The position numbers were made by a program, and so were the translations under genes. Under the pieces are notes generated by a model. It did not search any database. It worked only from the letters and a program-made list of their open reading frames with translations, and was not told the origin of the DNA. A stretch of 64,000 bases of DNA from positions 2,396,501-2,460,500 of the forward strand of contig NC_004722.1 in the NCBI RefSeq assembly GCF_000007825.1. Direction: 5' to 3'. This DNA comes from Bacillus cereus ATCC 14579. Lineage in GTDB: Bacteria > Bacillota > Bacilli > Bacillales > Bacillaceae_G. Position 1 is the stretch's first letter, and every line of letters starts with the position of its first letter. Shown one piece after another: positions 1-10,039 of the stretch.

Positions 1-2871
1 AACTGGTTACCAGAAAATGTTGAGTCGATTTGCCTGGATTGTGATCAAGATGAGATTGGGAAAGAAAGTAAGACTTTGCCGGTTTCTAGTGTCGGTCCCC
101 AAAATCTGGCATATGTGATCTATACTTCGGGATCAACAGGAAATCCAAAAGGTGTTATGATAGAGCATCACAATGTTATACGGTTATTTAAATCGACGGA
201 TTGTTTGTATCAGTTTAATGAAAAAGATACTTGGACGCTTTTTCATTCGTATGCATTTGATTTCTCAGTATGGGAAATTTGGGGAGCGTTATTATATGGT
301 GGAAAATTAGTTGTTGTTCCGTACTGGATTAGTCGATCACCTAAGGATTTTTATCAAGTATTGGTGGAGGAAGAAGTCACAGTTCTAAATCAGACACCTT
401 CCGCATTCCGCCAATTAATACGAGTGTGTGAACAAGAAGATAAGAATAAAAATTTGCAGCTGCGTTACGTGATATTTGGCGGAGAAGCGTTAGAACCTAT
501 TGGCTTGTTACCGTGGTTTCAAAGGTATGGGGAGAAAAAACCACAGTTAATTAATATGTATGGAATTACAGAAACTACAGTTCATGTTACATATTATCCA
601 ATTACTTTAGATGATGTGCAGCATGCTTCAAGAAGTAATATTGGAAAGCGGATTCCCGATTTAGAAGTGTATATACTAGACGCTTATCAACAACCTGTTC
701 CTATAGGTGTTGATGGTGAACTTTATATTGGTGGAGCAGGATTGGCACGTGGATATTTAAATAGACCTGAATTAACAGCAGAGCGTTTTATATCTCATCC
801 ATTTAGTAGTAATCCGAAAGCAAGATTATACCGGACAGGAGACTTAGCTAGGTATTTGCCAGATGGGAATCTAGATTATCGTGGAAGAATTGATCATCAG
901 GTTAAAATACGTGGTTTCAGAATTGAGATTGGGGAAATTGAGTCTACTTTACATACATATGCATCTGTAACAGAGGCAGTTGTAATTGTAAGAGAAGATC
1001 AGCCGGGCGATAAAAGATTAGTAGCATATGTTGTAGGAGATGGAAATGTAGATGCGTGGAGAGAGTATCTTAAAGCGAAACTACCAAGTTATATGGTTCC
1101 TTCGGGATTTGTGGCGATGAAAGCTATTCCACTTACAGCTAACGGTAAAGTTGATCGTGAGGCCTTACCTATGCCAGAGGAAAAGCAGATTAATAGTGAA
1201 TGTGTTGGCCCTCGGAATAGTAACGAACAGATACTGACTACCATTTGGAAGCGAGTATTAGGTGTTAAAAAGGTGGGAATCTATGATAATTTCTTTGAAA
1301 TTGGTGGCGACTCGATTCTCAGTATTCAAATCATATCTCAAGCAAGTCAAGTGGGGTTAAAACTTACTCCAAAGCAAATGTTTGAATGCCCAACTATCGC
1401 TGAGCTGGCACAAGTGGCTATAGAAACGCAGGGAGTACAAGCGGAGCAGGGAATTGTGATAGGTAATGTGCCTCTTACTCCAATTCAGTGCTGGTTCTTC
1501 GAGCAAGAACATCCACATACAGAGCATTGGAATCAATCAATGCTTTTAAGAGTAAAAGAAAGATTGAATGTGAAATTACTAGAGGGAGCGATATTAAATT
1601 TACTGAAACATCATGATGCTTTACGTTTCCGGTACGAACAGTTACCAAACGGAACGTGGAGGCAGAGAAATGAAGGGACTGATGAGCTGTCAGTACTCCA
1701 TGTTGTAAAACGTAATCAAGTTAATGAAAAAGAGTGGAATAAAATAATACAAGAAGAGATGAACATTAATCAAGCTAGTTTCAATTTAGTTACTGGTCCG
1801 TTAATGAGAGTAGTGTACTTTGAAGATAACTTGACTGGAAATGATCGAATATTCTGGGTGATTCATCATTTAGTAGTAGATGGAGTGTCATGGAGGATTC
1901 TATTGGAAGATTTACAGGTGGTATATAACCAGATGAAACAAGGTCAAGAAGTTCGCTTACCTGCGAAAAGTACATCTTTTAAAGAGTGGTCTGAACGACT
2001 CCAGACATACAGTGATTCGGGGATTTCAAAAGAAGTACAAAATTATTGGAATGAACAAGTAGAAAAAGAAACGATGAAAATTCCAATGGACTATCCAATA
2101 CAAGAAACAACAGAAGAATCGATTGATCAAGTGAAGAGGACTTTAGGAATAGAAGAAACACAAACATTGTTACACGAAGTTCTAGTCACTCATAAGACAA
2201 GGATTGATGAGGTACTATTAACGGCATTAGGACAAGCTATCGTTGATTGTATAAATCAGCAAACCGTTTCTATTCATCTAGAAGGACACGGAAGAGAAGA
2301 GATGATTGAAGGTATTGATTTATCAAGGACAGTGGGCTGGTTCACGAGTATTTATCCCGTTCATCTCAATTTTCAAGGAACTCAGACACCTATTGAAGGG
2401 TTAAAGGCTGTCAAAGAACAATTACGTCGAATTCCAAATCGCGGAGTTGACTATGGTATTTTACGTTACTTGAATAAAGGATTACTTCCGTTTTATCAGC
2501 AAAAGCCTTCAATAAGCTTTAACTATTTGGGCCAATTTGATCAGGTGTTTTCAAGGGACTCTTTGTTTATGCAAGAGACAGGATTTACATTTTTAGATCA
2601 TGCTCCAGATTCCAAACCATCTCATCTAATTGAAGTTATCGGAATGGTGAAAGATGAAAAGTTACATTTTATTTGGATGTATAGTAGGGAACAGTTTTCT
2701 AAATTAAAAATTCAAGTGATAGCAGATGGTATGTTAAGGCATCTCCGTCAACTTATAAATAAACCAACAACAGAGTCTGCTTTTACGGTATCAGATTTTG
2801 CTGATGCAGAGGATCTTACGGAAGAAAGCTTAAGCAAAGTATTACTTAAATTAACAAAAAAGAGGGTGTAA
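1..2871 (+). CDS. krsA: NRPS KrsA-like, 3' part (A-PCP-E, threonine module)
   Basis: The reading frame is open from base 1, so the gene begins outside the window. The visible part holds most of an adenylation domain (A3 motif YTSGSTGNPKGV at window residues 41-52), a carrier domain with the GGDS phosphopantetheine serine near residue 438, and an epimerase domain with HHLVVDG at 622-628. Aligned by eye to GrsA numbering, the specificity code reads DFWNIGMVHK, the classical threonine code. The protein should therefore load L-Thr and epimerise it before passing it to KrsB. It ends three bases before the krsB start, and krsB opens with the type of condensation domain that follows an epimerase, so translation is probably coupled. 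Any starter condensation domain that would attach a fatty acid lies outside the window. The symbol comes from the match of the whole cluster to kurstakin; the Thr-E assignment is firmer than the name. Confidence 0.9.
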   Translation, partial: NWLPENVESICLDCDQDEIGKESKTLPVSSVGPQNLAYVIYTSGSTGNPKGVMIEHHNVIRLFKSTDCLYQFNEKDTWTLFHSYAFDFSVWEIWGALLYGGKLVVVPYWISRSPKDFYQVLVEEEVTVLNQTPSAFRQLIRVCEQEDKNKNLQLRYVIFGGEALEPIGLLPWFQRYGEKKPQLINMYGITETTVHVTYYPITLDDVQHASRSNIGKRIPDLEVYILDAYQQPVPIGVDGELYIGGAGLARGYLNRPELTAERFISHPFSSNPKARLYRTGDLARYLPDGNLDYRGRIDHQVKIRGFRIEIGEIESTLHTYASVTEAVVIVREDQPGDKRLVAYVVGDGNVDAWREYLKAKLPSYMVPSGFVAMKAIPLTANGKVDREALPMPEEKQINSECVGPRNSNEQILTTIWKRVLGVKKVGIYDNFFEIGGDSILSIQIISQASQVGLKLTPKQMFECPTIAELAQVAIETQGVQAEQGIVIGNVPLTPIQCWFFEQEHPHTEHWNQSMLLRVKERLNVKLLEGAILNLLKHHDALRFRYEQLPNGTWRQRNEGTDELSVLHVVKRNQVNEKEWNKIIQEEMNINQASFNLVTGPLMRVVYFEDNLTGNDRIFWVIHHLVVDGVSWRILLEDLQVVYNQMKQGQEVRLPAKSTSFKEWSERLQTYSDSGISKEVQNYWNEQVEKETMKIPMDYPIQETTEESIDQVKRTLGIEETQTLLHEVLVTHKTRIDEVLLTALGQAIVDCINQQTVSIHLEGHGREEMIEGIDLSRTVGWFTSIYPVHLNFQGTQTPIEGLKAVKEQLRRIPNRGVDYGILRYLNKGLLPFYQQKPSISFNYLGQFDQVFSRDSLFMQETGFTFLDHAPDSKPSHLIEVIGMVKDEKLHFIWMYSREQFSKLKIQVIADGMLRHLRQLINKPTTESAFTVSDFADAEDLTEESLSKVLLKLTKKRV

Positions 2872-2873
2872 AA

Positions 2874-5800
2874 ATGGGAGACGTTATTGATATATATGGT
2901 TTATCACCTTTGCAAAAAGGAATACTGTTTCATACTTTATACGATCAAGATGATGAACATTCTTTTTCCTATATTGTACAAGTAGGTTTCTTGCTCGGGG
3001 GGCAATTGGATGTTGCTACTTTTGAAAAAGCTTGGGAATATGTTATTCAACGACATGAGGTTCTGCGCTCAGTATTTGTTTGGGAAGAAGTAGAAAAACC
3101 TCTACAAGCAGTTTACGAACGTCTTCCTTTTACTATTCATCAAGAGGATTGGAGTACCTATTCGCATGAGGAGAAGGAGAAGAAATTACAACAGTTTTTG
3201 ACTGCAGATCGTAGGAAAGGATTTTTATTGGATGAAGCACCATTGATGAGAGTCACTGCGATTAAAGAAGCAAAAGAGGAAACGAGAATTATCTGGACAC
3301 ATCATCATATTTTGCTAGATGGATGGAGTGTGTCATTGGTCTTTAGTGAAGTGATGGAAGTTTATCTCAAGATGATAAAGGGAGAATTTTTGAATCTTCC
3401 TAAATCTCTTCCTTATAAAAAATATATTCAATGGATAAATAAACAAGATCAAAGTCAAGCAGAGGAATTTTGGAAAGAAGAATTAAAAGGATTCTATGCA
3501 CCTACTCCATTAGCAATGGAAAGAAAGGATCAAGGACAAGAGAAGGGTTATGGGGAGTGTGCTTATCAAGTATCTGAGGAACTTACTGAGAATTTACAAG
3601 AGTGGGTACGAAATAGTCGATTAACGTTGAATACGTTAGTACAAGGTGCATGGGCTTATTTGATGAGTAGGTATAGCGGTGACAGTGACGTCGTATTTGG
3701 CGTAACTAGCGCTGGACGTCCTACTGATTTAATGGGAGCAGAGAATATGGTGGGGCTATTTATTAACACATTACCTACCAGAATTCGATTAGCGGATAAT
3801 ACATCAGTAGTAGATTGGCTTCGTAAAATACAAATGAAAGAAATGGAACGAAGACAGTATGAGTATAATTCGTTGATAGATATTCAAGGCTGGAGTGAGG
3901 TTCCGCGAAATAGCTCCTTATTTCATACCTTGTATGTGTTTGAAAATTATCCAATTCAAGGTGAGAGAAATGATGATTTAAGATTACTAGATGTTAAAAG
4001 CACGGAACAAACAAATTATCCTTTAACACTCATTGTAATGCCCGGTAAGAAAATTACTTTAAAGTTGATGTATGATCGAAGCTATTTTAATGAAGAAACA
4101 ATAAATCTGATTCAGAATCACTTATTGCAAATATTAATTCAGATGACGAAGAGCCTAGACTCAAAACTATTTGAAATTACCCATTTAACAGAAGAAGAAC
4201 AGATACAGTTACTAGAGGAATGGAATCATACTCAAGTTAATTATTCGGCTGAAGGCATGATTCATACGATGTTTGAGGAGCAAGTTAAAAAAACACCGGA
4301 AGCAATCGCGGCTAGTTACGAAAATGAACAAATTACCTATAAAGGGTTGGAGAAGCGTGCAAATCAGCTAGCTCATTATTTACAAAAGCATGGTGTAGGC
4401 CCAGAGTCTCTAGTTGGGGTATATATGGAACGTTCATTACAAATGATGATAGCGTTATTAGGTATTCTAAAATCAGGAGCAGCGTATGTTCCACTTGACC
4501 CTACTTATCCAGAGAGTCGACTTCGATATATATTAGAGGATGCTGGAATCGAAGTACTAGTGACGGAAGAGAATTCTAAAAATTTGTTTGTATCTGAAAA
4601 TATAGAAACGATTTGTATGAATAAAGATTACACTGCAATTGAAAAAGAAGAAACAACCCCATGTATAAGTGGTGTAACAGGAGAAAATTTAGCGTATGTT
4701 ATGTATACTTCAGGATCTACAGGGAATCCAAAGGGAGTAATGATTGAGCATCATTCAGTAATTAATTATCTAGAATGGATGCAACATAAATATCCGCTTT
4801 CTGAAAAGGATGTGGTCTTGCAGAAAACGCCATTCTCATTTGATGTCTCTGTTTGGGAATTGTTTTGGGGCATTCACGTTGGTGCAAGTGTATCTTTCCT
4901 ACCTCCAGGTGGAGAAAAAGATCCTTCTATTATAGCTGAAGTGATTAAACAACATCAGGTTACTATAGTTCAATTTGTACCTTCGATGTTATCTGTTTTC
5001 TTAGACCACTTCAATCATATTGAATTGAACATGAATTGTTCGTCCGTACGCCATGTATTTTCTGGTGGAGAAGAACTAAGTTCAGGGTTAGTTAGACGTT
5101 TTCAACAGAAATGGGATTATAGTGGACAAGTGAAATTAACCAACTTTTATGGGCCAACTGAAGCCACTATTTATGTGAATGCATTTGATATTCAGCCTAA
5201 TCAAGAATTTGTTTCTATTGGGCAACCAATACAGAACACGCAATTATATGTATTAGACCAAAATCAACGCTTGCAATCAATAGGAATTGAGGGTGAGTTA
5301 TATATTGGTGGTGCTGGTTTGGCACGTGGATACTTAAATCGTCCGAATCTTACTGCTGAAAAATTCGTTTCGCATCCATATCGATTTGGGGAACGACTAT
5401 ATCGAACAGGAGATTCAGTAAGATATCTAACTGATGGAAATTTAGAATTTATAGGTAGAATGGACCACCAAGTCAAAATGCGTGGTTTTAGGATTGAATT
5501 AGGAGAAATTGAAGCGACTTTAGAAAAATGTTCGTTTATTAAAGAGGCTGTCGTATTAGTTAGAGAAGATCGTCCAGGTGATCAACGATTGGTTGCATAT
5601 GTAATAAGCGATGGAAATACCCAAGAGTGGAGAGAGTATTTACAAAAACAATTACCGACTCATATGATTCCAGCGCACTTTATAGAGTTAGAACACTTCC
5701 CGCTTACTCCAAATGGGAAAATTGACCGAAAGGCCTTGCCAGCACCTGATGAGCAAGTTATTGAAGATTTAAATGTGCTACCTCGGACGCCATCGGAAGA

Positions 5801-8800
5801 GCTTATTGCCTCGGTTTGGGGTCAAGTGTTAGGGATAGAAAATATTAGTATTCAGGATTCCTTCTTTGAACGTGGTGGGCACTCACTACTTGCTACTCAA
5901 ATCGTCTCTAGATTGCAAGAACTGTTCCAAATTAAAATTCCATTACGTGAACTTTTCAAGCACGATACAGTGGAAGCATTGGCGAAACGAGTGGATCAGT
6001 TACGAAAAGAAGATAAAAAACGAGAGGTTGCTCCTCTTGTACCTATGAAACGAGAAGAAATTATCCCACTTTCCTATGCGCAGAAACGTCTATGGTTTAT
6101 TGATCAATTAATGCCAAATAGTGCTATGTACAATATTCATGCAGCGTGTCGCTTAACAGGTAAATGGTCAATTGAAGCATTGGAGGTCGGATGGAATCAA
6201 TTGTTGGAGCGTCATGAATCATTAAGGACGACAATTCTAGAACAAGAGGGTGAACCTTTTCAACAGGTTCAATCTCATGTGTTCAGACATATTCCTCAAA
6301 CGAATCTAACAGATCTTTCTTTGGAAGATAGGGAAAAAGAAATGCAACGCCTTATTCAAAACGAGGCGGAGGAACCATTTCATTTTGGACAAGATCCTCT
6401 GATTCGAACACGAATATTGAAAGTGGACAGGGAAGAATGGGTTCTCATTTGTACGATGCATCATATTATTTCAGATGGATGGTCAATGGGAATCTTACTT
6501 GAAGAATGGATGGCTTTTTATGAAGGAGCACTAACCGGAAAACCAGTGGAATTGAAGGAGTTATCTATCCAATATGCAGATTTTGTCATGTGGCAGAAGG
6601 AATGGCAAAAAGAGGAGAATTTGAATCAGCATCTTCAATATTGGAAGGAAGAATTATCTGGGGAACTACCGGTTTTACAATTACCGATGGATCGTCCTCG
6701 ACCTGCAGTTCAAACCCATCGTGGTGCAAGTCAGTCCTTAATAGTGGCGAATTCCCTACAGGAAAAGCTCAAAGATTTAAGTCTGCAAGAAGGATGCACT
6801 TTATTTATGACATTGATGGCAGCGTATCAAAGCTTCCTTTCTCGTTATACAGGACAGGACGACATTATAGTTGGAAGCCCAATCGCTAATCGAAATGTGA
6901 AAGAGATTGAGGGATTAATTGGATTCTTTGCAAATACGTTGGTTTATCGAGCTGATTTCAGTGAAAATCCGACGTTCCAAGAACTTTTGTCGCAGGTAAG
7001 AAAAAAAGCGCTAAAAGCATACGAGTATCAGGACATCCCATTTGAGAAAGTGGTAGAATCCGTAAAACCTGAACGGAATACAAGTCATTCACCAATATTC
7101 CAAACTATGTTTACTTTACAGAATACGAAACAAGAGTTTCTTCAGCTATCTGAAAGACAAATGGAACTCATGGAAAGCCATGCTTCTGTTGCCAAATTTG
7201 ATTTGAGTTTATTTGCTTCTGAGACGGAAGAAGGATTATCACTAACCTTTGAATATAATACTGATTTGTTTAATGATACAACCATTGAGCGTATGGCAAG
7301 TCATTTTAAACATTGGTTAAATCAAATTGTCTCTCATCCAAAATGTGTACTATCAGAACTGAATATGTTATCGAAAGTAGAATATAAGCAACTACTAGAG
7401 GAATGGAATAAATCGCGTGTTATAGATATGGAAGAAAGTACGATTCATACAATGTTTGAAGAACAGGTGAAAAAAACACCAGAAGCAATTGCAGTAGTGT
7501 GCGAAGATGAAGAACTAACATATCGAGAGTTGGACGAACGCTCGAATCAGTTGGCACATTATTTACAGAAAAATGGTGTAGGTTTCGAATCATTGGTTGG
7601 GATTTGTGTTACACGTTCATCTGAGATGATTGTAGGCCTCTTAGGAATTATGAAGGCAGGAGGAGCATATGTCCCAATTGATCCAGCGTATCCGGAAAGT
7701 CGACTGCAATACATTTTAGAGGATACTCAAATAAAGGTACTGGTGACACAGGAAAAGTTACAACAAAAAATGGTTATACCTAAATTCGTTGACGTGATTT
7801 GTATTGATCGTAATCGAGCAGAAATAGAACAAGAAGTAACTACGGTATGTATGAGTGAAGTGACGGGCGATAACTTAGCCTATATTATCTATACTTCAGG
7901 TTCCACTGGAAATCCAAAGGGAGTAATGATTGAGCACAGGAATACAGTAACAATGATTCATTGGGCGCATCGTACGTATTCCCGAAAGGAATTAGCGGGA
8001 GTGTTAGCTTCAACTTCGCTATCTTTTGATTTATCCGTTTTTGAATTATTTGTTCCCTTAACGATGGGTGGTAAGGTGATTGTCACTGAAAATGCTCTAC
8101 ATCTAGAGAAGTTGTCTACCAAAGGTGTAACTTTGGTTAATACTGTGCCATCGGTAGCGAAGGAACTGGTTCGAGTAAAAACAATCCCTTCTTCGGTAAA
8201 GGTGATGAATTTGGCTGGAGAACCATTGCCATATTCGCTTGTTCAAGATTTATACGAGAGAAGTACAATCGAAAAGGTGTACAACCTATATGGACCGTCC
8301 GAAGATACTACGTATTCCACGTATATGGAATTAGAAAAGGGTGTCATGTATAGGGTACCACCAATTGGTAAACCAATATTCAATACAGAAGTATATGTAC
8401 TAAGTGCCGAACAAAAAATGGTTCCAATTGGTGTAGTTGGTGAGCTATACATTGGTGGATCAGGGTTAGCACGTGGATATTTAAACCGCCCTGACTTAAC
8501 GCAAAATCTTTTTATATCGCATCCGTTTAAAGAAGGAGAGCGAGTATACCGGACTGGAGATCTAGTAAGGTATTTACCAGATGGAAATTTGGAGTATGTT
8601 GGACGAATTGATCATCAAGTAAAAATTCGTGGGTTCCGGATTGAACTAGGAGAAATTGAAGCGGCATTACAAAGGCATATATTAGTTAACGAAGCTATTG
8701 TAATGGTGCGGGAAGATTATCCTGGCGATCCACGTTTGATCGCCTATGTTGTAGGAGACGGGGATGCTCAAAAGTGGCGTGATTATCTCAAGGATCAACT

Positions 8801-9344
8801 ACCAAATTATATGATTCCATCCTATTTTGTTGGATTAAATGCATTTCCACTCACTCCTAATGGGAAAATTGATAGGAAGGCTTTACCAGCACCAGAGAAG
8901 CAGGAGATAGCGAGTTGTTATATTGCTCCTCGTACGTCTACGGAAAAAACAATTGTTTCGATATGGCATGAAGTTTTAGGTATGGAAAACATCGGAATTC
9001 AGGATTCGTTTTTTGAAATTGGTGGACATTCATTACTTGCTACGCAAGCTGTTTCCAATCTTAAAGAGGCTTTTGGAATCGAGATACCATTGCATGATTT
9101 ATTTATGTTTCATACGGTGCAGCAATTGGCAGAACAGATTGATCAATTGCTCGATAACAAAAATCAAGAAATGCAGAATGATAGTAAGGAGAATGTAAGT
9201 CTTCAAGACTATGTTCAAAAAGAAGCAGAAGTGAGTAATGATGAAGAATTATTGGAACTACTTAAGCAATTAGAGGAGCTATCAGAGGAAGAAGCACAAG
9301 GGATATTCGAGAGTAATTTGATTGAGGAAGGGGTAAAAAAATGA
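2874..9344 (+). CDS. krsB: NRPS KrsB-like, two modules (C-A-PCP-C-A-PCP)
   Basis: A 2156-residue two-module synthetase. Condensation domain 1 (about 5-430, H143 H144 ... D149 in HHILLDG) opens with LSPLQKGILFHTL, as in domains that accept a D-residue donor. Adenylation domain 1 has its TSGSTG motif at 612-617, and carrier 1 has its serine at 1004 in GGHSLL. The second module repeats this: condensation motif HHIISDG from about 1196, adenylation TSGSTG from about 1674, carrier serine near 2053. The first adenylation code reads DVWQFGFIYK by my alignment; it resembles the glycine code DILQLGLIWK but is not identical. The second reads DLFNNALTYK, a recorded alanine code. A spacer rich in acidic residues follows the last carrier. 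The stop overlaps the krsC start (ATGA). The ATG at 2874 is preceded by an AAGAGGGTG ribosome site. Confidence 0.93.
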   Translation: MGDVIDIYGLSPLQKGILFHTLYDQDDEHSFSYIVQVGFLLGGQLDVATFEKAWEYVIQRHEVLRSVFVWEEVEKPLQAVYERLPFTIHQEDWSTYSHEEKEKKLQQFLTADRRKGFLLDEAPLMRVTAIKEAKEETRIIWTHHHILLDGWSVSLVFSEVMEVYLKMIKGEFLNLPKSLPYKKYIQWINKQDQSQAEEFWKEELKGFYAPTPLAMERKDQGQEKGYGECAYQVSEELTENLQEWVRNSRLTLNTLVQGAWAYLMSRYSGDSDVVFGVTSAGRPTDLMGAENMVGLFINTLPTRIRLADNTSVVDWLRKIQMKEMERRQYEYNSLIDIQGWSEVPRNSSLFHTLYVFENYPIQGERNDDLRLLDVKSTEQTNYPLTLIVMPGKKITLKLMYDRSYFNEETINLIQNHLLQILIQMTKSLDSKLFEITHLTEEEQIQLLEEWNHTQVNYSAEGMIHTMFEEQVKKTPEAIAASYENEQITYKGLEKRANQLAHYLQKHGVGPESLVGVYMERSLQMMIALLGILKSGAAYVPLDPTYPESRLRYILEDAGIEVLVTEENSKNLFVSENIETICMNKDYTAIEKEETTPCISGVTGENLAYVMYTSGSTGNPKGVMIEHHSVINYLEWMQHKYPLSEKDVVLQKTPFSFDVSVWELFWGIHVGASVSFLPPGGEKDPSIIAEVIKQHQVTIVQFVPSMLSVFLDHFNHIELNMNCSSVRHVFSGGEELSSGLVRRFQQKWDYSGQVKLTNFYGPTEATIYVNAFDIQPNQEFVSIGQPIQNTQLYVLDQNQRLQSIGIEGELYIGGAGLARGYLNRPNLTAEKFVSHPYRFGERLYRTGDSVRYLTDGNLEFIGRMDHQVKMRGFRIELGEIEATLEKCSFIKEAVVLVREDRPGDQRLVAYVISDGNTQEWREYLQKQLPTHMIPAHFIELEHFPLTPNGKIDRKALPAPDEQVIEDLNVLPRTPSEELIASVWGQVLGIENISIQDSFFERGGHSLLATQIVSRLQELFQIKIPLRELFKHDTVEALAKRVDQLRKEDKKREVAPLVPMKREEIIPLSYAQKRLWFIDQLMPNSAMYNIHAACRLTGKWSIEALEVGWNQLLERHESLRTTILEQEGEPFQQVQSHVFRHIPQTNLTDLSLEDREKEMQRLIQNEAEEPFHFGQDPLIRTRILKVDREEWVLICTMHHIISDGWSMGILLEEWMAFYEGALTGKPVELKELSIQYADFVMWQKEWQKEENLNQHLQYWKEELSGELPVLQLPMDRPRPAVQTHRGASQSLIVANSLQEKLKDLSLQEGCTLFMTLMAAYQSFLSRYTGQDDIIVGSPIANRNVKEIEGLIGFFANTLVYRADFSENPTFQELLSQVRKKALKAYEYQDIPFEKVVESVKPERNTSHSPIFQTMFTLQNTKQEFLQLSERQMELMESHASVAKFDLSLFASETEEGLSLTFEYNTDLFNDTTIERMASHFKHWLNQIVSHPKCVLSELNMLSKVEYKQLLEEWNKSRVIDMEESTIHTMFEEQVKKTPEAIAVVCEDEELTYRELDERSNQLAHYLQKNGVGFESLVGICVTRSSEMIVGLLGIMKAGGAYVPIDPAYPESRLQYILEDTQIKVLVTQEKLQQKMVIPKFVDVICIDRNRAEIEQEVTTVCMSEVTGDNLAYIIYTSGSTGNPKGVMIEHRNTVTMIHWAHRTYSRKELAGVLASTSLSFDLSVFELFVPLTMGGKVIVTENALHLEKLSTKGVTLVNTVPSVAKELVRVKTIPSSVKVMNLAGEPLPYSLVQDLYERSTIEKVYNLYGPSEDTTYSTYMELEKGVMYRVPPIGKPIFNTEVYVLSAEQKMVPIGVVGELYIGGSGLARGYLNRPDLTQNLFISHPFKEGERVYRTGDLVRYLPDGNLEYVGRIDHQVKIRGFRIELGEIEAALQRHILVNEAIVMVREDYPGDPRLIAYVVGDGDAQKWRDYLKDQLPNYMIPSYFVGLNAFPLTPNGKIDRKALPAPEKQEIASCYIAPRTSTEKTIVSIWHEVLGMENIGIQDSFFEIGGHSLLATQAVSNLKEAFGIEIPLHDLFMFHTVQQLAEQIDQLLDNKNQEMQNDSKENVSLQDYVQKEAEVSNDEELLELLKQLEELSEEEAQGIFESNLIEEGVKK

Positions 9345-10039
9345 GAAGTGATTTACTTGCAAAGCTGAGTTCACTTTCTCCTGAGAAGAGAGCATGGCTT
9401 CAGAAGCAAATGCAAAAAAAGGAGAATAAAGAAGCACTCCCGTTGTCTTATGCACAACAACGTTTGTGGTTTATGGACAGATTTAACCCAAACAGTTCTT
9501 TATATAATATTCCAACAGTATGGCATCTAAAAGGAAATTGGATACCTGAAGCATTAGAGAAGGGATTCAATCGACTCATTGAACGTCATGAATCATTACG
9601 AACTGTTTTTAAAGAAATAGGAGAACAGCCTGTGCAACAAATTGTCGAATTCCTTCCTAGCGCATTACCTGTAAGGGATTACTCTCAACTTCCTCTAGAA
9701 GTAAAAGAAAAAGAGGTAGATAGTTTAATTGCGAGAGAAGCGCAAGAACCATTTGATTTAATGAATGGTCCTTTAATTCGTAATCAGCTTGTTCAATTAG
9801 AGAAGGATGAATGGTTATTACTGTGTACGATGCATCATATTATTTCTGATGCTTGGTCCATTGGTATATTCATGAATGAATGCCTTGCTTTCTATGAAGA
9901 AGAAACAGGCGGAAATCCTGCTAAATTAAGTTCATTATCTATTCAATATGCAGACTTTGCGAAGTGGCAAAAGGAGTGGTTGCAAGGTGATGTGCTAAAC
10001 TCGTCAGCTTACGTATTGGCAGGAAGAATTGTCTGGTGA
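9341..10039 (+). CDS. krsC segment 1: N-terminal half of the Ser-module condensation domain
   Basis: A 232-residue open frame that starts with a short linker (residues 1-30) and then the opening of a condensation domain (LPLSYAQQRLWFMDRF). The active-site motif reads HHIISDAWS, with alanine where the consensus HHxxxDG has glycine. The same position is glycine in the other condensation domains here. The frame leaves the family sequence near residue 220 (nt 10001), and the last 12 residues before the stop are out of frame. It would produce only a fragment of a condensation domain. See the krsC entry for the reconstruction. Confidence 0.8.
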   Translation: MRSDLLAKLSSLSPEKRAWLQKQMQKKENKEALPLSYAQQRLWFMDRFNPNSSLYNIPTVWHLKGNWIPEALEKGFNRLIERHESLRTVFKEIGEQPVQQIVEFLPSALPVRDYSQLPLEVKEKEVDSLIAREAQEPFDLMNGPLIRNQLVQLEKDEWLLLCTMHHIISDAWSIGIFMNECLAFYEEETGGNPAKLSSLSIQYADFAKWQKEWLQGDVLNSSAYVLAGRIVW

